A stretch of 64,000 nucleotides of DNA, from the NCBI GenBank assembly GCA_905116865.2, contig CAJHNH020007723.1, positions 114,501-178,500 on the forward strand, in the 5' to 3' direction. Below, piece after piece: positions 10,681 through 22,299 of the stretch. The position numbers were made by a program, and so were the translations under genes. The notes below the pieces were generated by a model, which was not told the origin of the DNA, ran no database searches, and saw nothing but the letters and a program-made list of their open reading frames with translations. The DNA is from Candidula unifasciata (taxonomy: Eukaryota > Mollusca > Gastropoda > Stylommatophora > Geomitridae). How positions within the stretch are numbered: the stretch's first letter is position 1; each line of letters begins with the position of its first letter.

Positions 10681-11225
10681 GCTGGTGTTAGAAACAGGGA
10701 CAATAGGGTTTGATTTTCAGACATAGATGTTGCAAAGCTTGAACAGGTTGTTGATAATGTCACATTTTAACTCAAGGCTGTTTTTCGCGAGAATCTACAT
10801 GTCGACTTGCATCGCCAGAGAGCTTCAACAGTTCGTTTGATAGTTCCAGATTTAAACCCCAAGCTATTTTTATGAGGGTTTACATGTCAGCTGAGGGGCG
10901 GAGACTTTCAAGACTAACTGCATGAGGTTACAACCATCTTGAAACTCTTGGCCTAAGAATTACTCTCACCATGCATGCCTTCATGGCAATGATAAGCTGG
11001 ATACTGTGAATTTTCCGAGAACAGAAGACATTCTTGAATCTCAGAGACATTCTTGTTGTCTTCAATTCTTGTGTGTCTTTTCTCTTTATCAGTCAATGAA
11101 ATTGTTGTATATTGTTATTAACTGATTGCATTATGAACTACTATACTGAAAGTACCGTGGCTGGTGTCTGTCATTTCATAACTCATTTCAGTTAGTTCTT
11201 AGTCTAAGGTTGTCGTTCCGTCAGA

Positions 11226-11585
11226 TTTCTTTTGTACTGTGTTTTTTTACTGTGGTAGCGATTCTATTCTTCCTCCCCTGACGCCGCGAGGCATTCCAGG
11301 AGTAGAGAAAAGAAGAAGAAGAGGAAGTGATTATATCCAGTCTGGGGAGGGGGGGGGGGGAGGGGTAATCAGATGGTGGGGAGGTCTGGTAAATTGTGGC
11401 ATGGAAATTCTTTAGAGTCAATAACGTGAGTTAGCTCATCCCTGAGTGGTATTGGATGGTTTGTGGAGCTGGGGTTTCTGCCGCCTAGACCAATACGAGC
11501 CACTCTCACATCATTGGGACATCCCAGAATGTCTCACATAATTAGGAATGGCCCTAATTTAGACACGTGACATAACCGTCTTGTG
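11226..11585. repeat. Dispersed repeat R2, copy 1
   Basis: Shares ordered blocks with 44925-45230. These are an actgtg..agcga / gatagtgat block, tatccagtctgg / tatctagtctgg, ctagaccaatacgagcc / ctagaccaacacgagcc, and the closing cctaatttagacacgtgaca / cctaatccagatacgtgaca. A G-rich run lies at 11343-11366. It is followed directly by a diverged R1-like segment. Confidence 0.65.
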
Positions 11586-11760
11586 ACAATGGTTAGCAGC
11601 GTGTGGTTTACAGAAAGGCTGCAATATCTGAGCCTTTTGTCCCAAACATTTGAGTTCGGCGAACAGTCACATTTTACAATATGCTTGTTCAGATGCCATG
11701 AGTGTTACCCCGCCCCGCTCCCCGCCTCCCCTAATCCCCACCATATAAATGAAGCCACGC
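11583..11760. repeat. Diverged copy of dispersed repeat R1
   Basis: Blocks such as gtggtttacag..ggctgcaatatctgagc, ttttgtccc..acatt and acagtcacattttacaatatgcttgttcag parallel 393-495 and 21865-21960. The tRNA-like 3' half is not evident here. Confidence 0.55.
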
Positions 11761-12317
11761 TAACCACACGAGAAAACAGCAACACAGTAAACACGAATCA
11801 CATTTATGTCTATCTCCTGTTGTGTTAATAGTTAAATCGTACAAATAAATAAAAGGAGAAATGCCTTTAAAGATATCACAAAGAAAAGATCGTTAAAATC
11901 AAGGACACTAAATCAAATATGGAGCCAATTATTGAACCGTTTTCCTGAATCAAAGAGAAGCACGAGATAAAGAGATCATCGAGGGCATGAGGAAATGTGG
12001 TACAACAAATTCTCCTTAAATGGGATGTAGAGGGCATATGAGGCGGAACTTATCAGTTTATTGACCAGATGGGTGACATTGTGACATTGAGATAAGGTCA
12101 ATTTGGAAATCGGTTCGTTTTCGATAAGGATTTGAACTAAGGACATGAGCGGGGAAGGGGAGGGGTAGGTTGGTAAAGGCCAAGCAAATACTCTACAGTG
12201 GCTCATTAACATTTTACTAAACAACTAAGAAAATCGGATTCGAGGTGGGCTTTCTCTGAAGAAAAACAAAAAATTGTAGAGGGTTCTCAGAATTATCCGA
12301 GGCAAGCACAGAATAGT

Positions 12318-12495
12318 AACGTAGTAGCTTAGGCGTTTCGAACGCACTTTGTAATGCCGAAGTGTCAGGTTTGATCGCAGCTGCTGGCCATTTAGCAGCA
12401 GACCGCCCTGCATTTGTTTCGACAGTGATAAGTCGACCGTTCACTAAGCAATGACAAACTACTGAAAGTAAATGTGCCTACAAAAACCACAACAG

Positions 12496-12538
<43 letters not shown>
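12318..12538 (+). mobile_element. tRNA-derived SINE (SINE2) ending in (CA)n
   Basis: Begins gtagcttaggcgtttcgaac (box-A-like), followed by tttgtaatgccg and a degenerate box B (ggtttgatcgca). The body then has gtttcgacagtg and caaactactgaaagtaaatg, and terminates in a (CA)n run at 12497-12538. The same order occurs at 40040-40210 and 55420-55560, where box B is a good GGGTTCGATCCC. Confidence 0.75.
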
Positions 12539-12542
<4 letters not shown>

Positions 12543-12619
12543 AAATGCTGAGGTTGTTTCTGCGTCATCGTGTAAAGAAAAGGCAGGTAACTTTTACCGT
12601 TACTAATGGCTATACTTAC

Positions 12620-12950
12620 AAATAAAAATTATGTGACCTACCTGACTACATTATGTAATCTACCTGACAAAATTATGTGAACTACCTGACAACATTATGT
12701 GGCCTACCTGACAACATTATGTGACCTACCTGACAACATTATGTGACGTACCTGACAAAATTATATGGCCTTTTTAAAAACATTGTGTGACCTACCTGAC
12801 AACAGTATGTGACCTATCTGACAAAGTTATATGGCCTACCTGAAAACATTATGTGACCTACCTGACAACAGTATGTGACCTACCTGACAACATTATGTGA
12901 CCTACCTGACAACATTATGTGACATACCTGATAACACTATGTCTGGACGT
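12620..12950. repeat. 22-bp minisatellite
   Basis: About 14 imperfect copies of acctacctgacaacattatgtg. Units vary by substitutions (aca/aaa, gtgacc/gtggcc), typical of an old tandem array. Non-coding. Confidence 0.9.
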
Positions 12951-13265
12951 CAGGTTACGTCGTATCTGTCTGGGACCCTAATATAACCTTACGGTTGAAC
13001 GGTTGGTACTTGACCCGGGGGATTCGCATCCGAGTGAATTCGTATTACGCTCAGCGTCAAAGTATGTTAATCAGTCAGTGGGGTTCAATTTCACTCACTC
13101 ACTCACTCAGCCTGGCACTGTGGCTGCAAATTGCCGAAAACAATTTCACTCAATCACTCGCTCTCTCATTCACCATGGCACCGTGGTTTGCGAGTTGCCG
13201 AATGCCGTTAACAATGTAATTTACTCACCATATCGGAACTTAAAGGTTGTTGAGCCCTCTAGCGT
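12950..13265. repeat. Dispersed repeat R3, copy 1
   Basis: ccctaatataaccttacggttgaacg recurs at 57957-57985. The part with gagtgaattcgtattacgct, cagtggggttcaatttcactcactcactcactcagcctggcac and tgccgaa recurs as its reverse complement at 23145-23265. (CTCA)n tracts cause local length differences. Open frames over it are incidental. Confidence 0.7.
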
Positions 13266-13269
13266 AGTT

Positions 13270-13430
13270 AACTAAACCGGACTGCGCAGTGACCGGGTGA
13301 CGAACTCCTTGTAGTCCGGGTTCACTCCAAAGGGTAGGCAAAAAAGTCACATGTCTCCCAGATTGACAGTATTTATCATGGAATCAAGGTCGAAAGGTTG
13401 CGATATCCATAATATCCAGAAAAGAGATTT
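13270..13430. repeat. Dispersed repeat R4, copy 1 (inverted mate at 40395-40540)
   Basis: Blocks gacgaactccttgtagtccggg, gggtaggcaaaaaagtcacat, tcccagattgacagtatttatcatggaatcaaggtcgaaagg and ttgcgatatccataat occur in reverse-complement order at 40395-40540. Unclassified dispersed repeat. Confidence 0.7.
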
Positions 13431-13829
13431 ACAGAGAAATGATGCATGTAAGAGCCGAATTCTCGCGAACCCAAATTTTTTTTTTCTAAACCGTTATTTT
13501 TCTGTTACTGTCTTCTCCCCACTCATGCGATACATACTTGCATTACAGACTACTGCAGATAGGCTAATAATGCTGCAGGCTAAGACATATCTCAGAGTAG
13601 CTGAGGATAAAGAGCACCCTTTGTAGGAAACTTTGTATGCAGTTGAGCGTCAGAGGCTGAAAATGGGAATATCATGGATGGCTCAAGCAGAAGACACAAT
13701 AAGAGAGGTAGGCATGCTGAAGAACATTAGGCAAGGAGAGGAGTAGGTTAGAGTACCAGAGGAAAAGTCTGACCTTTTTAGGGTCATGATTACATTGAGC
13801 CGGGAGTGCAGAGAGTGGCCAGCATAAAC

Positions 13830-14085
13830 TACTGAGGTGGAAGTCCAACAGTTGATTCACGACAATTCTCGTCCTGGTGATCTGATTATCTAGACAGTTG
13901 GTTCTGTACTGGGAGGGAAGAGAAGTGCTTGGGTTTTTGTAGCGAAGGCCAGTGGAAAATCTTTAATGTAGGACAGCCTGGCATATGATACCACGGCATC
14001 TAGCATGAGAATGGAGGTGGAGGTAGTCACTGAAGCTTGTCGATGGCTAGAGAACAAGATACATACCCACGTCTTTCCCCGTGTG
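13830..14085 (+). pseudogene. LINE (I-like) RNase H domain fragment
   Basis: The forward frame reads EVQQLIHDNSRPGDLII, then GSVLGGKRSAWVFVAKASGK, a stop, then DSLAYDTTASSMRMEVEVV and TEACRWLENKIHTHV. It retains the MEVE glutamate motif of RNase H. The open frame on the opposite strand is only its shadow. Homologous pieces lie on the minus strand at 29268-30088, 33205-33890 and 38760-38950. Confidence 0.75.
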
Positions 14086-14269
14086 GGTTCCGGAGCAATA
14101 TTATAGGGAAAAAAAGAATACACCCACTGCCTACCCAAACACGTGTCGTAATAGTCGACTAACAGGGAGCTTTCTTCGAAGTCAGAGTGCATCTGCATGG
14201 GAAGCACAGAACTAACAGTCTGCATACAAATTAGTCAGAGCTGTCAAACGGATACACACCCACCTCGTG

Positions 14270-15180
14270 TGTTCCGCCCGCCCAGAATTGCTACTTTCTG
14301 TTTGTACCTGTCCTGCTCGTCCATATAGTCCATTATTAGGTTGTTGTTGTTTTTTTTTTTTTTTAAATATACTTTCAACACACTTATTTATTATTCAATT
14401 ATTTTATTGTTCATTTTTTTCATTCTCTTTTGTACCTAATTGCTCGCTTTCTCTCCTAGCCGCCGGTGCTGAGAAACCACGGACCCGGCTGCTTCGAAAT
14501 ACCAGCTAAGTGATTTTGTGTATTTGTGCAACATTGTTTGATTTGTATGTGCTGATAAAGGCCCCATAGCCGCAACGTTATTTGTTATATTGTAAAGTTT
14601 GCTAATATACTTTTCGTTTGGTTTTATGTCTTCTCTTGGCATTTGTTAAACGTCGCAAACTAGCTTAGTTCGGGCACGTGGTGAGACATGTTTCAATTGC
14701 AAAAACTGTACTTCTAGAAACACTGAAAAAAAGACGGGGCCGGGGAGGGGGGGAGGGGGGTCGTCGAAGAAGAGGAGGGCAAAGAAGAACCCGGAATTAC
14801 AACATCAAGAATTGGACATGACTAAGTCTAATTGGTGGCTTTCTTTAAAGTCTGTGTACATCATCCTGAGCACTAAGGAACAACCAGATATACATTTTTT
14901 TTAAAAAGTCAGTACAACCAATGTACAAACGAAACTCCAGCGCTATCACACAGCCAAAGTCTAAATCGACGAACAACCAGGACTTTCCGCCGGAGCTAAT
15001 GGCCAGTGTAAGAAGGAGAAGAAAAATAATTCGTGTTTTACTCTATTCCAGACTTTTCCCAACTTTAAAACAATTGAGACCCAGTAACCGTTCAGTACAA
15101 CTTGTTGATGTTTGACATGCAGCCTACTAAATAACCTGTCGTGTTAGGAAAATAACTCTAATGTAAACAAGAACATATAT
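14270..15180. other. Intergenic stretch, no gene seen
   Basis: Contains T-rich runs near 14345-14365, a G-rich run at 14740-14762 and ordinary AT-rich sequence. No frame or repeat relationship was recognised. Confidence 0.5.
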
Positions 15181-15304
15181 TTTTGTTTCGTTTTTTAAAT
15201 TATTTTTGTGTGTGTGTGCATTTTTTACGGGTATTTAAAAGAAACATAGACACCGATTCAAAACAAACAATTAGCATGTCCACAGTTCCTGGAGTGACGC
15301 TACC

Positions 15305-15420
15305 TTTGCTTCTTCTTCTTCTTCTTCTTCTTCTTCTTCTTCTTCTTCTTCTTCTTCTTCTTCTTCTTCTTCTTCTTCTTCTTCTTCTTCTTCTTCTTCT
15401 TCTTCTTCTTCTTCTTCTTC
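15305..15420. repeat. (TTC)n array at the 3' tail of a minus-strand LINE
   Basis: Pure CTT repeat of about 115 bp. On the minus strand it is a (GAA)n run beginning directly after the C-terminal codons of the LINE fragment at 15430-16106. It opens poly-Leu and poly-Glu frames that are not genes. Confidence 0.95.
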
Positions 15421-15429
15421 ACTTACTCT

Positions 15430-16106
15430 TTTACCGCTATGGGTGTCGAGGGAGATATAAGGTTCTGTTTCTGGCTTTTCTGGCCGCCTCGGCCATAGGC
15501 ACATCGTGCTGTTGTAGAGTTTCTCTGATGTTATCCTTCCATCTTGTTCTTAGTCTACCTCTTGCTCTACGTCCTTCTTTTCTTTCCATGTATGCTTTGT
15601 ATGGTATGGCGTCACAAGGCATTCTCTCTAAGTTGGCTAACCATTTCACTTGCTGTCTTTGTATGTAATTTAGAATTGGTTCTGTGCCGACTTGTTCTCT
15701 TATGATCTCATTCCTGACCTTATCTCTAATGGTCACTCCTACAGCCCTTCTCAGACATCTCATTTCCATGGTTACTAATTTTCTTTTATGGTTTGTTGTG
15801 AGTGATCATGTCTGGCACTGGTAGCACAGAGTTGGAATAAATATGCTTTGAATAAGATGTCTCTTTGTGCTGATTTGAGATTGTCTTATGCTGTAGGAGG
15901 GGAGCTAGCTGTCCCAATATTTGGTTTGCTCTACTGCATCTAATGTTAATTTATTTATCCAATTTCCCATCTTCGGTAAATATAGTTCCCAAATATTTAA
16001 ACTCAGATGCCTGTTTAATGCCTTTGTACTCTATTGCTATGTTTAGATCTGTCTTCTTTTTTCCTATTGACATTGCTTCTGTCTTTTCAGTGTTGATTCT
16101 CATATC
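15430..16106 (-). pseudogene. LINE (same family as 40690-43208) C-terminal fragment with (GAA)n tail
   Basis: The minus strand reads RINTEKTEAMSI near 16095, EFKYLGTIFTEDGKLDK near 15990, then CLRRAVGVTIRDKVRNEII (15745-15690) and RARGRLRTRWKDNIRETL (15580-15520). These match the order of the C-terminal third of the 820-codon LINE protein. It is truncated at 16106, where the 3' tail of another LINE abuts it. Frames are broken by stops. Confidence 0.8.
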
Positions 16107-17774
16107 ACTCATTCATTCATTCAGTAGCATGTCCCTCGCGGAACCTCGCTGCCATAACAACCCTCCGGAAAACCTTCCTATCCTGAGCAAGATGTCCTGC
16201 GTCTGATACACCCATCTGGAGATCATCTGCCACATCCTGCACCCATCTTCTCCTTGGCCTTCCTCTTCCTCTCTTCCCAGGCATATACCCCTCCATTATT
16301 GTTCTCTCGAGACTTCCATGACGTTTCAAGTGACCAAAATATTTCATTTTTCTTTGTTTTATTGTCTTTACTAGCCAACCCTCTTCAATATTCAGCTCTT
16401 GAAGTATGGATGCATTTGTTCTTTTCTTTACCCAAGATATTCTTAGAACCTGTCTGTAACATTTATATTCAAATGCATTTATGCGCTGTTCCGCTTGTTT
16501 AGTAAGTGTCCAGGTCTCACAGGCGTATGTTGCAATGGGAAAGATGCATGCTCTTAAAAATCTGACCTTTGTAGTTCTATCTGTACAATTCCATAATTTA
16601 TTCAGTTGTTTTAGTCTTTGAAGAGCAATTGATAGTCGCCGTTTTAATTTCTTTCATTGTGTCACCATTGTTGGTAACCAGTGACCCAAGATATTCGAAA
16701 TTTTCCACCACTTCCAATCTTTCCTCATTAACATATATTTCCTTCTCCATGGCAGTTTTGTTTGTATGCATTATCTTTGTTTTTGCTATGTTAAGAAATA
16801 AGTTATGATTTTCACTATTTCTTTGGAGTGAGGTTAATAAGTTTTCTAAAACCATTTTGTGATGTTGATAGTAATACTGTATCATCAGCATAACGAATTT
16901 CTGGTATTTCATGACCACCGATGTTTAGGGCATCATATTGTTCCTTGTTTTATATCATCTCTTACATTTCTCATTATATTTTCGGCGTACAGGTTGAACA
17001 AATACGGTGACAGCACACATCCCTGACGGACTCCTTGCTTGATGCCAACCAGTCTGATGTCTCTCCATCTATTCTGACTGCTGCTTGTTGGTCTTGATAG
17101 AGCATTTTAATGAGCTGCACTATATGTGATGGAAAGCCCATATTCCTCATGATTTCCCAAAGCTTCTGATGTTGTACACAGTCAAATGCTTTTGAATAAT
17201 CCACAAAACATAAGAACAGATTTACATTAAATTCTCTACACTTCTCTATTATTAAACGCATGTTGAATATATGATCTCTTGTTCCTCTTCCCTGTCTAAA
17301 TCCAGCCTGAGCTACATTAATCTCTTCTTCCATTTTCTTATGCAGTCTTCTCATTATAATTTTTAGTAGAATTTTACTTGCATGACTGATCAGGGCAATA
17401 GTTCGATAGTTTGTACATAATTTCAGGTCACCCTTTTTTGGTATTGGAATGAAGATAGTTCTCTTCCAGTCTTTTGGCCAAATACCATATTTCCATATCT
17501 TTTCACATAATGCATGATAGATTTTTATGCTTTCTTCTCCTCCCGCTTTAATCAATTCAGCTGGTATCTCATCACATCCAGGTGATTTACCATTTTTCAG
17601 GCTCTTTATTGCCCATGAAATTTCATCTAATGAAGGTTCAGGTTCTGCCTCTACTGTTACTGGTTCATGTATATCATTCATATCCTCACTGTCATTCATA
17701 TCATACATTCCGCTGCAGTATTCCTGCCATCTTCCTAGACTCATATCACTACCTTTGCAAAATATCAAATTCAA
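16107..17774 (-). pseudogene. LINE-A reverse transcriptase, copy 1 (full 3' end)
   Basis: The minus-strand order is EISWAIKSLKNGKSPGCDEIPAELI (near 17650-17560), a PKKGDLKLCTNYRTIALIS RT block, GFRQGRGTRDHIF, FVDYSKAFDCVQH (first catalytic Asp), EIRYADD region damaged near 16905, FEYLGSLVTNNGDT (16700-16660), and a GRGRPRRRW block with stop near 16118. The natural 3' end is followed by a (TGAA)n tail at 16108-16135. Several single-base homopolymer indels break the frame. The endonuclease N-terminus is absent. It is the proximal unit of a tandem duplication. Confidence 0.85.
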
Positions 17775-20101
17775 CAGGTTTTAGAGGTAATGAGTGCGAA
17801 AAACCGAGACGCATTTATTGAGGATAGTTAAAGTACTGTTATAATCTCAGTTATGTAATTGTAGCTCAGTCCATCGGTGTTTCACTCATATCTGGCCTTG
17901 CGTAAATAGGATGAACAAAATATTTAATTGTATGCGGGATAAGCTATAGGGGCGGCGGGGGGGGGGGGGGGGATAACACACACCTCACTGCATATGTGAA
18001 ATGATTTCACGCCTATGTTTAAGGTAAATGATTTATGTAAATTACTAAATATTCTATTTTGTGAGTACACGAATTATTAGTTGAAAATATAAGTCCGACA
18101 AAGACAAAGAGATTTGCCCTCTAAAAAAAACAACCCTCCGGAAAACCTTCCTATCCTGAGCAAGATGTCCTGCGTCTGATACACCCATCTGGAGATCATC
18201 TGCCACATCCTGCACCCATCTTCTCCTTGGCCTTCCTCTTCCTCTCTTCCCAGGCATATACCCCTCCATTATTGTTCTCTCGAGACTTCCATGACGTTTC
18301 AAGTGACCAAAATATTTCATTTTTCTTTGTTTTATTGTCTTTACTAGCCAACCCTCTTCAATATTCAGCTCTTGAAGTATGGATGCATTTGTTCTTTTCT
18401 TTACCCAAGATATTCTTAGAACCTGTCTGTAACATTTATATTCAAATGCATTTATGCGCTGTTCCGCTTGTTTAGTAAGTGTCCAGGTCTCACAGGCGTA
18501 TGTTGCAATGGGAAAGATGCATGCTCTTAAAAATCTGACCTTTGTAGTTCTATCTGTACAATTCCATAATTTATTCAGTTGTTTTAGTCTTTGAAGAGCA
18601 ATTGATAGTCGCCGTTTAATTTCTTTCATTGTGTCACCATTGTTGGTAACCAGTGACCCAAGATATTCGAAATTTTCCACCACTTCCAATCTTTCCTCAT
18701 TTAACATATATTTCCTTCTCCATGGCAGTTTTGTTTGTATGCATTATCTTTGTTTTTGCTATGTTAAGAAATAAGTTATGATTTTCACTATTTCTTTGGA
18801 GTGAGGTTAATAAGTTTTCTAAACCATTTTGTGATGTTGATAGTAATACTGTATCATCAGCATAACGAATTTCTGGTATTTCATGACCACCGATGTTTAG
18901 GGCATCATATTGTTCCTTGTTTATATCATCTCTTACATTTCTCATTATATTTTCGGCGTACAGGTTGAACAAATACGGTGACAGCACACATCCCTGACGG
19001 ACTCCTTGCTTGATGCCAAACCAGTCTGATGTCTCTCCATCTATTCTGACTGCTGCTTGTTGGTCTTGATAGAGCATTTTAATGAGCTGCACTATATGTG
19101 ATGGAAAGCCCATATTCCTCATGATTTCCCAAAGCTTCTGATGTTGTACACAGTCAAATGCTTTTGAATAATCCACAAAACATAAGAACAGATTTACATT
19201 AAATTCTCTACACTTCTCTATTATTAAACGCATGTTGAATATATGATCTCTTGTTCCTCTTCCCTGTCTAAATCCAGCCTGAGCTACATTAATCTCTTCT
19301 TCCATTTTCTTATGCAGTCTTCTCATTATAATTTTTAGTAGAATTTTACTTGCATGACTGATCAGGGCAATAGTTCGATAGTTTGTACATAATTTCAGGT
19401 CACCCTTTTTGGTATTGAAATGAAGATAGTTTCTCTTTCCAGTCTTTTGGCCAAATACCATATTTCCATATCTTTTCACATAATGCATGATAGATTTTTA
19501 TGCTTTCTTCTCCTCCCGCTTTAATCAATTCAGCTGGTATCTCATCACATCCAGGTGATTTACCATTTTTCAGGCTCTTTATTGCCCATGAAATTTCATC
19601 TAATGAAGGTTCAGGTTCTGCCTCTACTGTTACTGGTTCATGTATATCATTCATATCCTCACTGTCATTCATATCATACATTCCGCTGCAGTATTCCTGC
19701 CATCTTCCTAGACTCATATCACTACCTTTGCAAAATATCAAATTCAACAGGTTTTTAGAGGTAATGAGTGCGAAAAAACCGAGACGCATTTATTGAGGAT
19801 AGTTAAAGTACTGTTATAATCTCAGTTATGTAATTGTAGCTCAGTCCATCGGTGTTTCACTCATATCTGGCCTTGCGTAAATAGGATGAACAAAATATTT
19901 AATTGTATGCGGGATAAGCTATAGGGGCGGCGGGGGGGGGGGGGATAAACACACCTCACTGCATATGTGAAATGATTTCACGCCTATGTTTAAGGTAAAT
20001 GATTTATGTAAATTACTAAATATTCTATTTTGTGAGTACACGAATTATTAGTTGAAAATATAAGTCCGACAAAGACAAAGAGATTTGCCCTCTAAAAAAA
20101 A
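16158..20101. repeat. 1.97-kb tandem duplication (two units)
   Basis: Unit 1 (16158-18130) and unit 2 (18131-20101) are nearly identical. Both run from caaccctccggaaaacc through the LINE-A body, a non-coding segment and a poly-G run (17949-17971; 19930-19944) to gatttgccctctaaaaaaaaca. The junction is at ctaaaaaaaaca. Differences seen are almost all one-base homopolymer changes. Either a very recent unequal exchange or an assembly artefact. Confidence 0.9.
18131..19789 (-). pseudogene. LINE-A reverse transcriptase, copy 2 (3' truncated)
   Basis: Three open segments cover one RT protein with only two breaks: 19789-19400, 19488-18697 and 18707-18054. RT landmarks are FRQGRGTRDHIF, FVDYSKAFDCVQH, WFGIKQGVRQGCVLSPYLFNLY and the catalytic EIRYADDTVLLS. 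These are followed by FEYLGSLVTNNGD, ACETWTLTKQAEQRI and GRGRPRRRW. The RT core is intact here, unlike copy 1. The last codons are cut off at 18131 by the duplication junction. It belongs to the RTE-like, RNase-H-lacking type of LINE by appearance. Confidence 0.87.
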
Positions 20102-21560
20102 CAGCAGCACCTATGTAACTGTACAATAACATCATAAGGACTTCGGGCAATCTAAAATCATATGCAAAACTTCGTATTCGTGTACAGAAGATTTCGATAT
20201 ACTTGTTATCATTTGAGGCATGACTTTTGGAACGCACTATAGCTAGGTTTTACTGCACAATGATATGTTACAAGTGGAGTTGTTCTCCAGTAAAGACGCT
20301 CCATGTGCCATTTCCTTCATTTGGTAATAACATAATAATAGTGATTGCCTGTAAGTAAGTCTTTAAATTAAAAAAAAAATTGACTTTCCTTGAACACTAA
20401 ACTCCTGATTTTTGCGTTTAAAAGTAATAAAGATCTTTGAACAACTTCTTTCTAAAATTAAAATTCATTTTTATTCTGTAGCCCTGTGATGTTTATGGTG
20501 ACTTTGTACTAGGTAATAATCAGTTAACAGTATGCAATTATCACAGCTGCAAATCACCCTTTGTACACGCTGAGACCAAAAAGCAGTGTTAGCTTTCTAC
20601 GGAACAACCATAAATCTTAAAATCAATAGTGAAAGCTCTTTCATCGCGTTCGGTATTATTGCACGAAGGGAGAATAACTGCTCAACATCTAAGACAGCCT
20701 AAAACTTGAAGCTGGTAAGAATTATCTGTACAAATTTCTTTTGAACATGAAAGTAATAAATTTATATACTACACAGCAGAACAAGAAAAAAAAAACACGT
20801 ACAGTTAACTACTGGTCAATTAACGCAACACAAAGATGCTCATTGGTAAAATTTAGACATGTAATGTGAAGTGTCTGAGAAAAACCGATAATTTAACCAC
20901 CTTCAGCGGAGCGAGAAGTTATAATATCAGTCAAAATGTGGAGACGCACAGCACTAGACAATTATTTCACAAATTAACCATCTCGTTAAAATGCAACCAC
21001 AATAGCTACCACCGACACGGGTTTAACACCTGCAAAGATCTGACGTAAAAATTAGAGGGAACCATAAGAAGCCGATTAAGGCACTTTTTTTAGGGGGTGC
21101 CTAGTTGACCATGTTCTTAGTGCACTTGTATCCATGGCAAGGCGCACACGACGTCTGGAGGTGACAGTTTCGATTTCCGGAACGGTAACTATAGCTTTCG
21201 ATTTTCATGTTGTCTAGTGTGTTCTTCTATCTTTCTACTTCTTTCCATGAGTGCCGATAAATATACTTTATGTTACTTGATTAATTCCTAATATATTTAA
21301 CGGCCTCAAAGGTTCCCCCTCTGTTTATTTATAGAAATTGAGGGCACTGTGCATCCACAACGAATAATAGTGGTCATTGCTGCCCATCCAGCCACGGACC
21401 GTAAACTGTTTGTCTTCATAAAGATGACGCAAAAGTGGAAGTTGGTGTACATGCGTTGTGCCCGTTTGCAACACTGCTGAGATATTTGCGCCTTTCGGCC
21501 GACACATCACACTTTTACAGACCGCATTAGCCTTCCCGATTATAATGTAATAGCAGCGAT
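20102..21560. other. Intergenic stretch, no gene seen
   Basis: AT-rich unique-looking sequence. No domain-bearing frame, tandem repeat or repeat shared with the rest of the window was recognised. Confidence 0.5.
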
Positions 21561-21563
21561 ACT

Positions 21564-21774
21564 GCTTCTTCTTCTTCTTTTTCTTCTTCTTCTTCTTCTT
21601 CTTCTTCTTCTTCTTCTTCTTCTTCTTCTTCTTCTTCTTCTTCTTCTTTCTTATTCTTATTCTTCTTCTTCTTTCTAATGCGTTCATTTTTCTTCTTACT
21701 CTTACTGTTCTTCATCTTTTCCAAATTCTTCTTCTTCTTTTTCTTCTTCTTCTTCTTCTTCTTCTTCTTCTTCT

Positions 21775-21809
<35 letters not shown>

Positions 21810-21825
21810 TTCTTCCACCTCCTCC
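21564..21825. repeat. (TTC)n microsatellite array, second large copy
   Basis: Interrupted CTT arrays at 21564-21650 and 21730-21815. The intervening segment includes ctaatgcgttcatttttcttctt, which also interrupts the array at 129-150. The shared interruption shows that this array and the one at 1-357 derive from one ancestral locus. Confidence 0.93.
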
Positions 21826-22233
21826 TCCTTTGAGTTTGGCCTTATGAGTATTTGATACTATGTTTTGTGGTTCACAGCTGGGCTGCGATTTCTGATCTGA
21901 GCTTTTCAGACAAACACATTCGATTTAAGCAAACAGTCACATTTTTCCACATCCTTGTTTATATATTTAGGGCCTATTTAACCCCTTGCTCCCCCCCCCC
22001 CACTGACACAAACACTCGCGCGTGCATACACACTCACTGCGTTAGCGTAGTCGATAGGAGACTCGCTTTCAAATCCAGCCGTGACACGCTTCCGCCCACG
22101 GCCGATGTTCGAACCCGGGCGGTTCCCGGGGTTCACCGAGCCTCTAGGAAATGGGCACCAGAGTTAACACTCTGGGGTAAATGGAGGAACGTCACTGTAG
22201 CTACGGATTTTCGTGCGGACGGCGACACAGGCG
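21826..22233. repeat. Dispersed repeat R1, copy 2 (tRNA-SINE-like)
   Basis: Collinear with 358-735. It has a box-A-like tract (gcgtagtcgataggagactc) near 22044 and a box-B-like GTTCGAACCCGG near 22109, followed by the caccagagttaacactctgg block. The TTC array, the unique 5' part and the tRNA-like part are shared in the same order. Confidence 0.7.
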
Positions 22234-22299
22234 GACAGTTTCTTATCAGCTGTCCGTACTGGTGGCAGAGCACTTATGGTTTATAACCGTGTGCAATGA

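Noticed and set aside
15183..15668. Poly-Leu and poly-Glu frames over 15305-15420
   Set aside because: Microsatellite artefact joined to antisense LINE sequence.
21325..21724. Poly-Lys / poly-Glu frames
   Set aside because: Microsatellite artefact.
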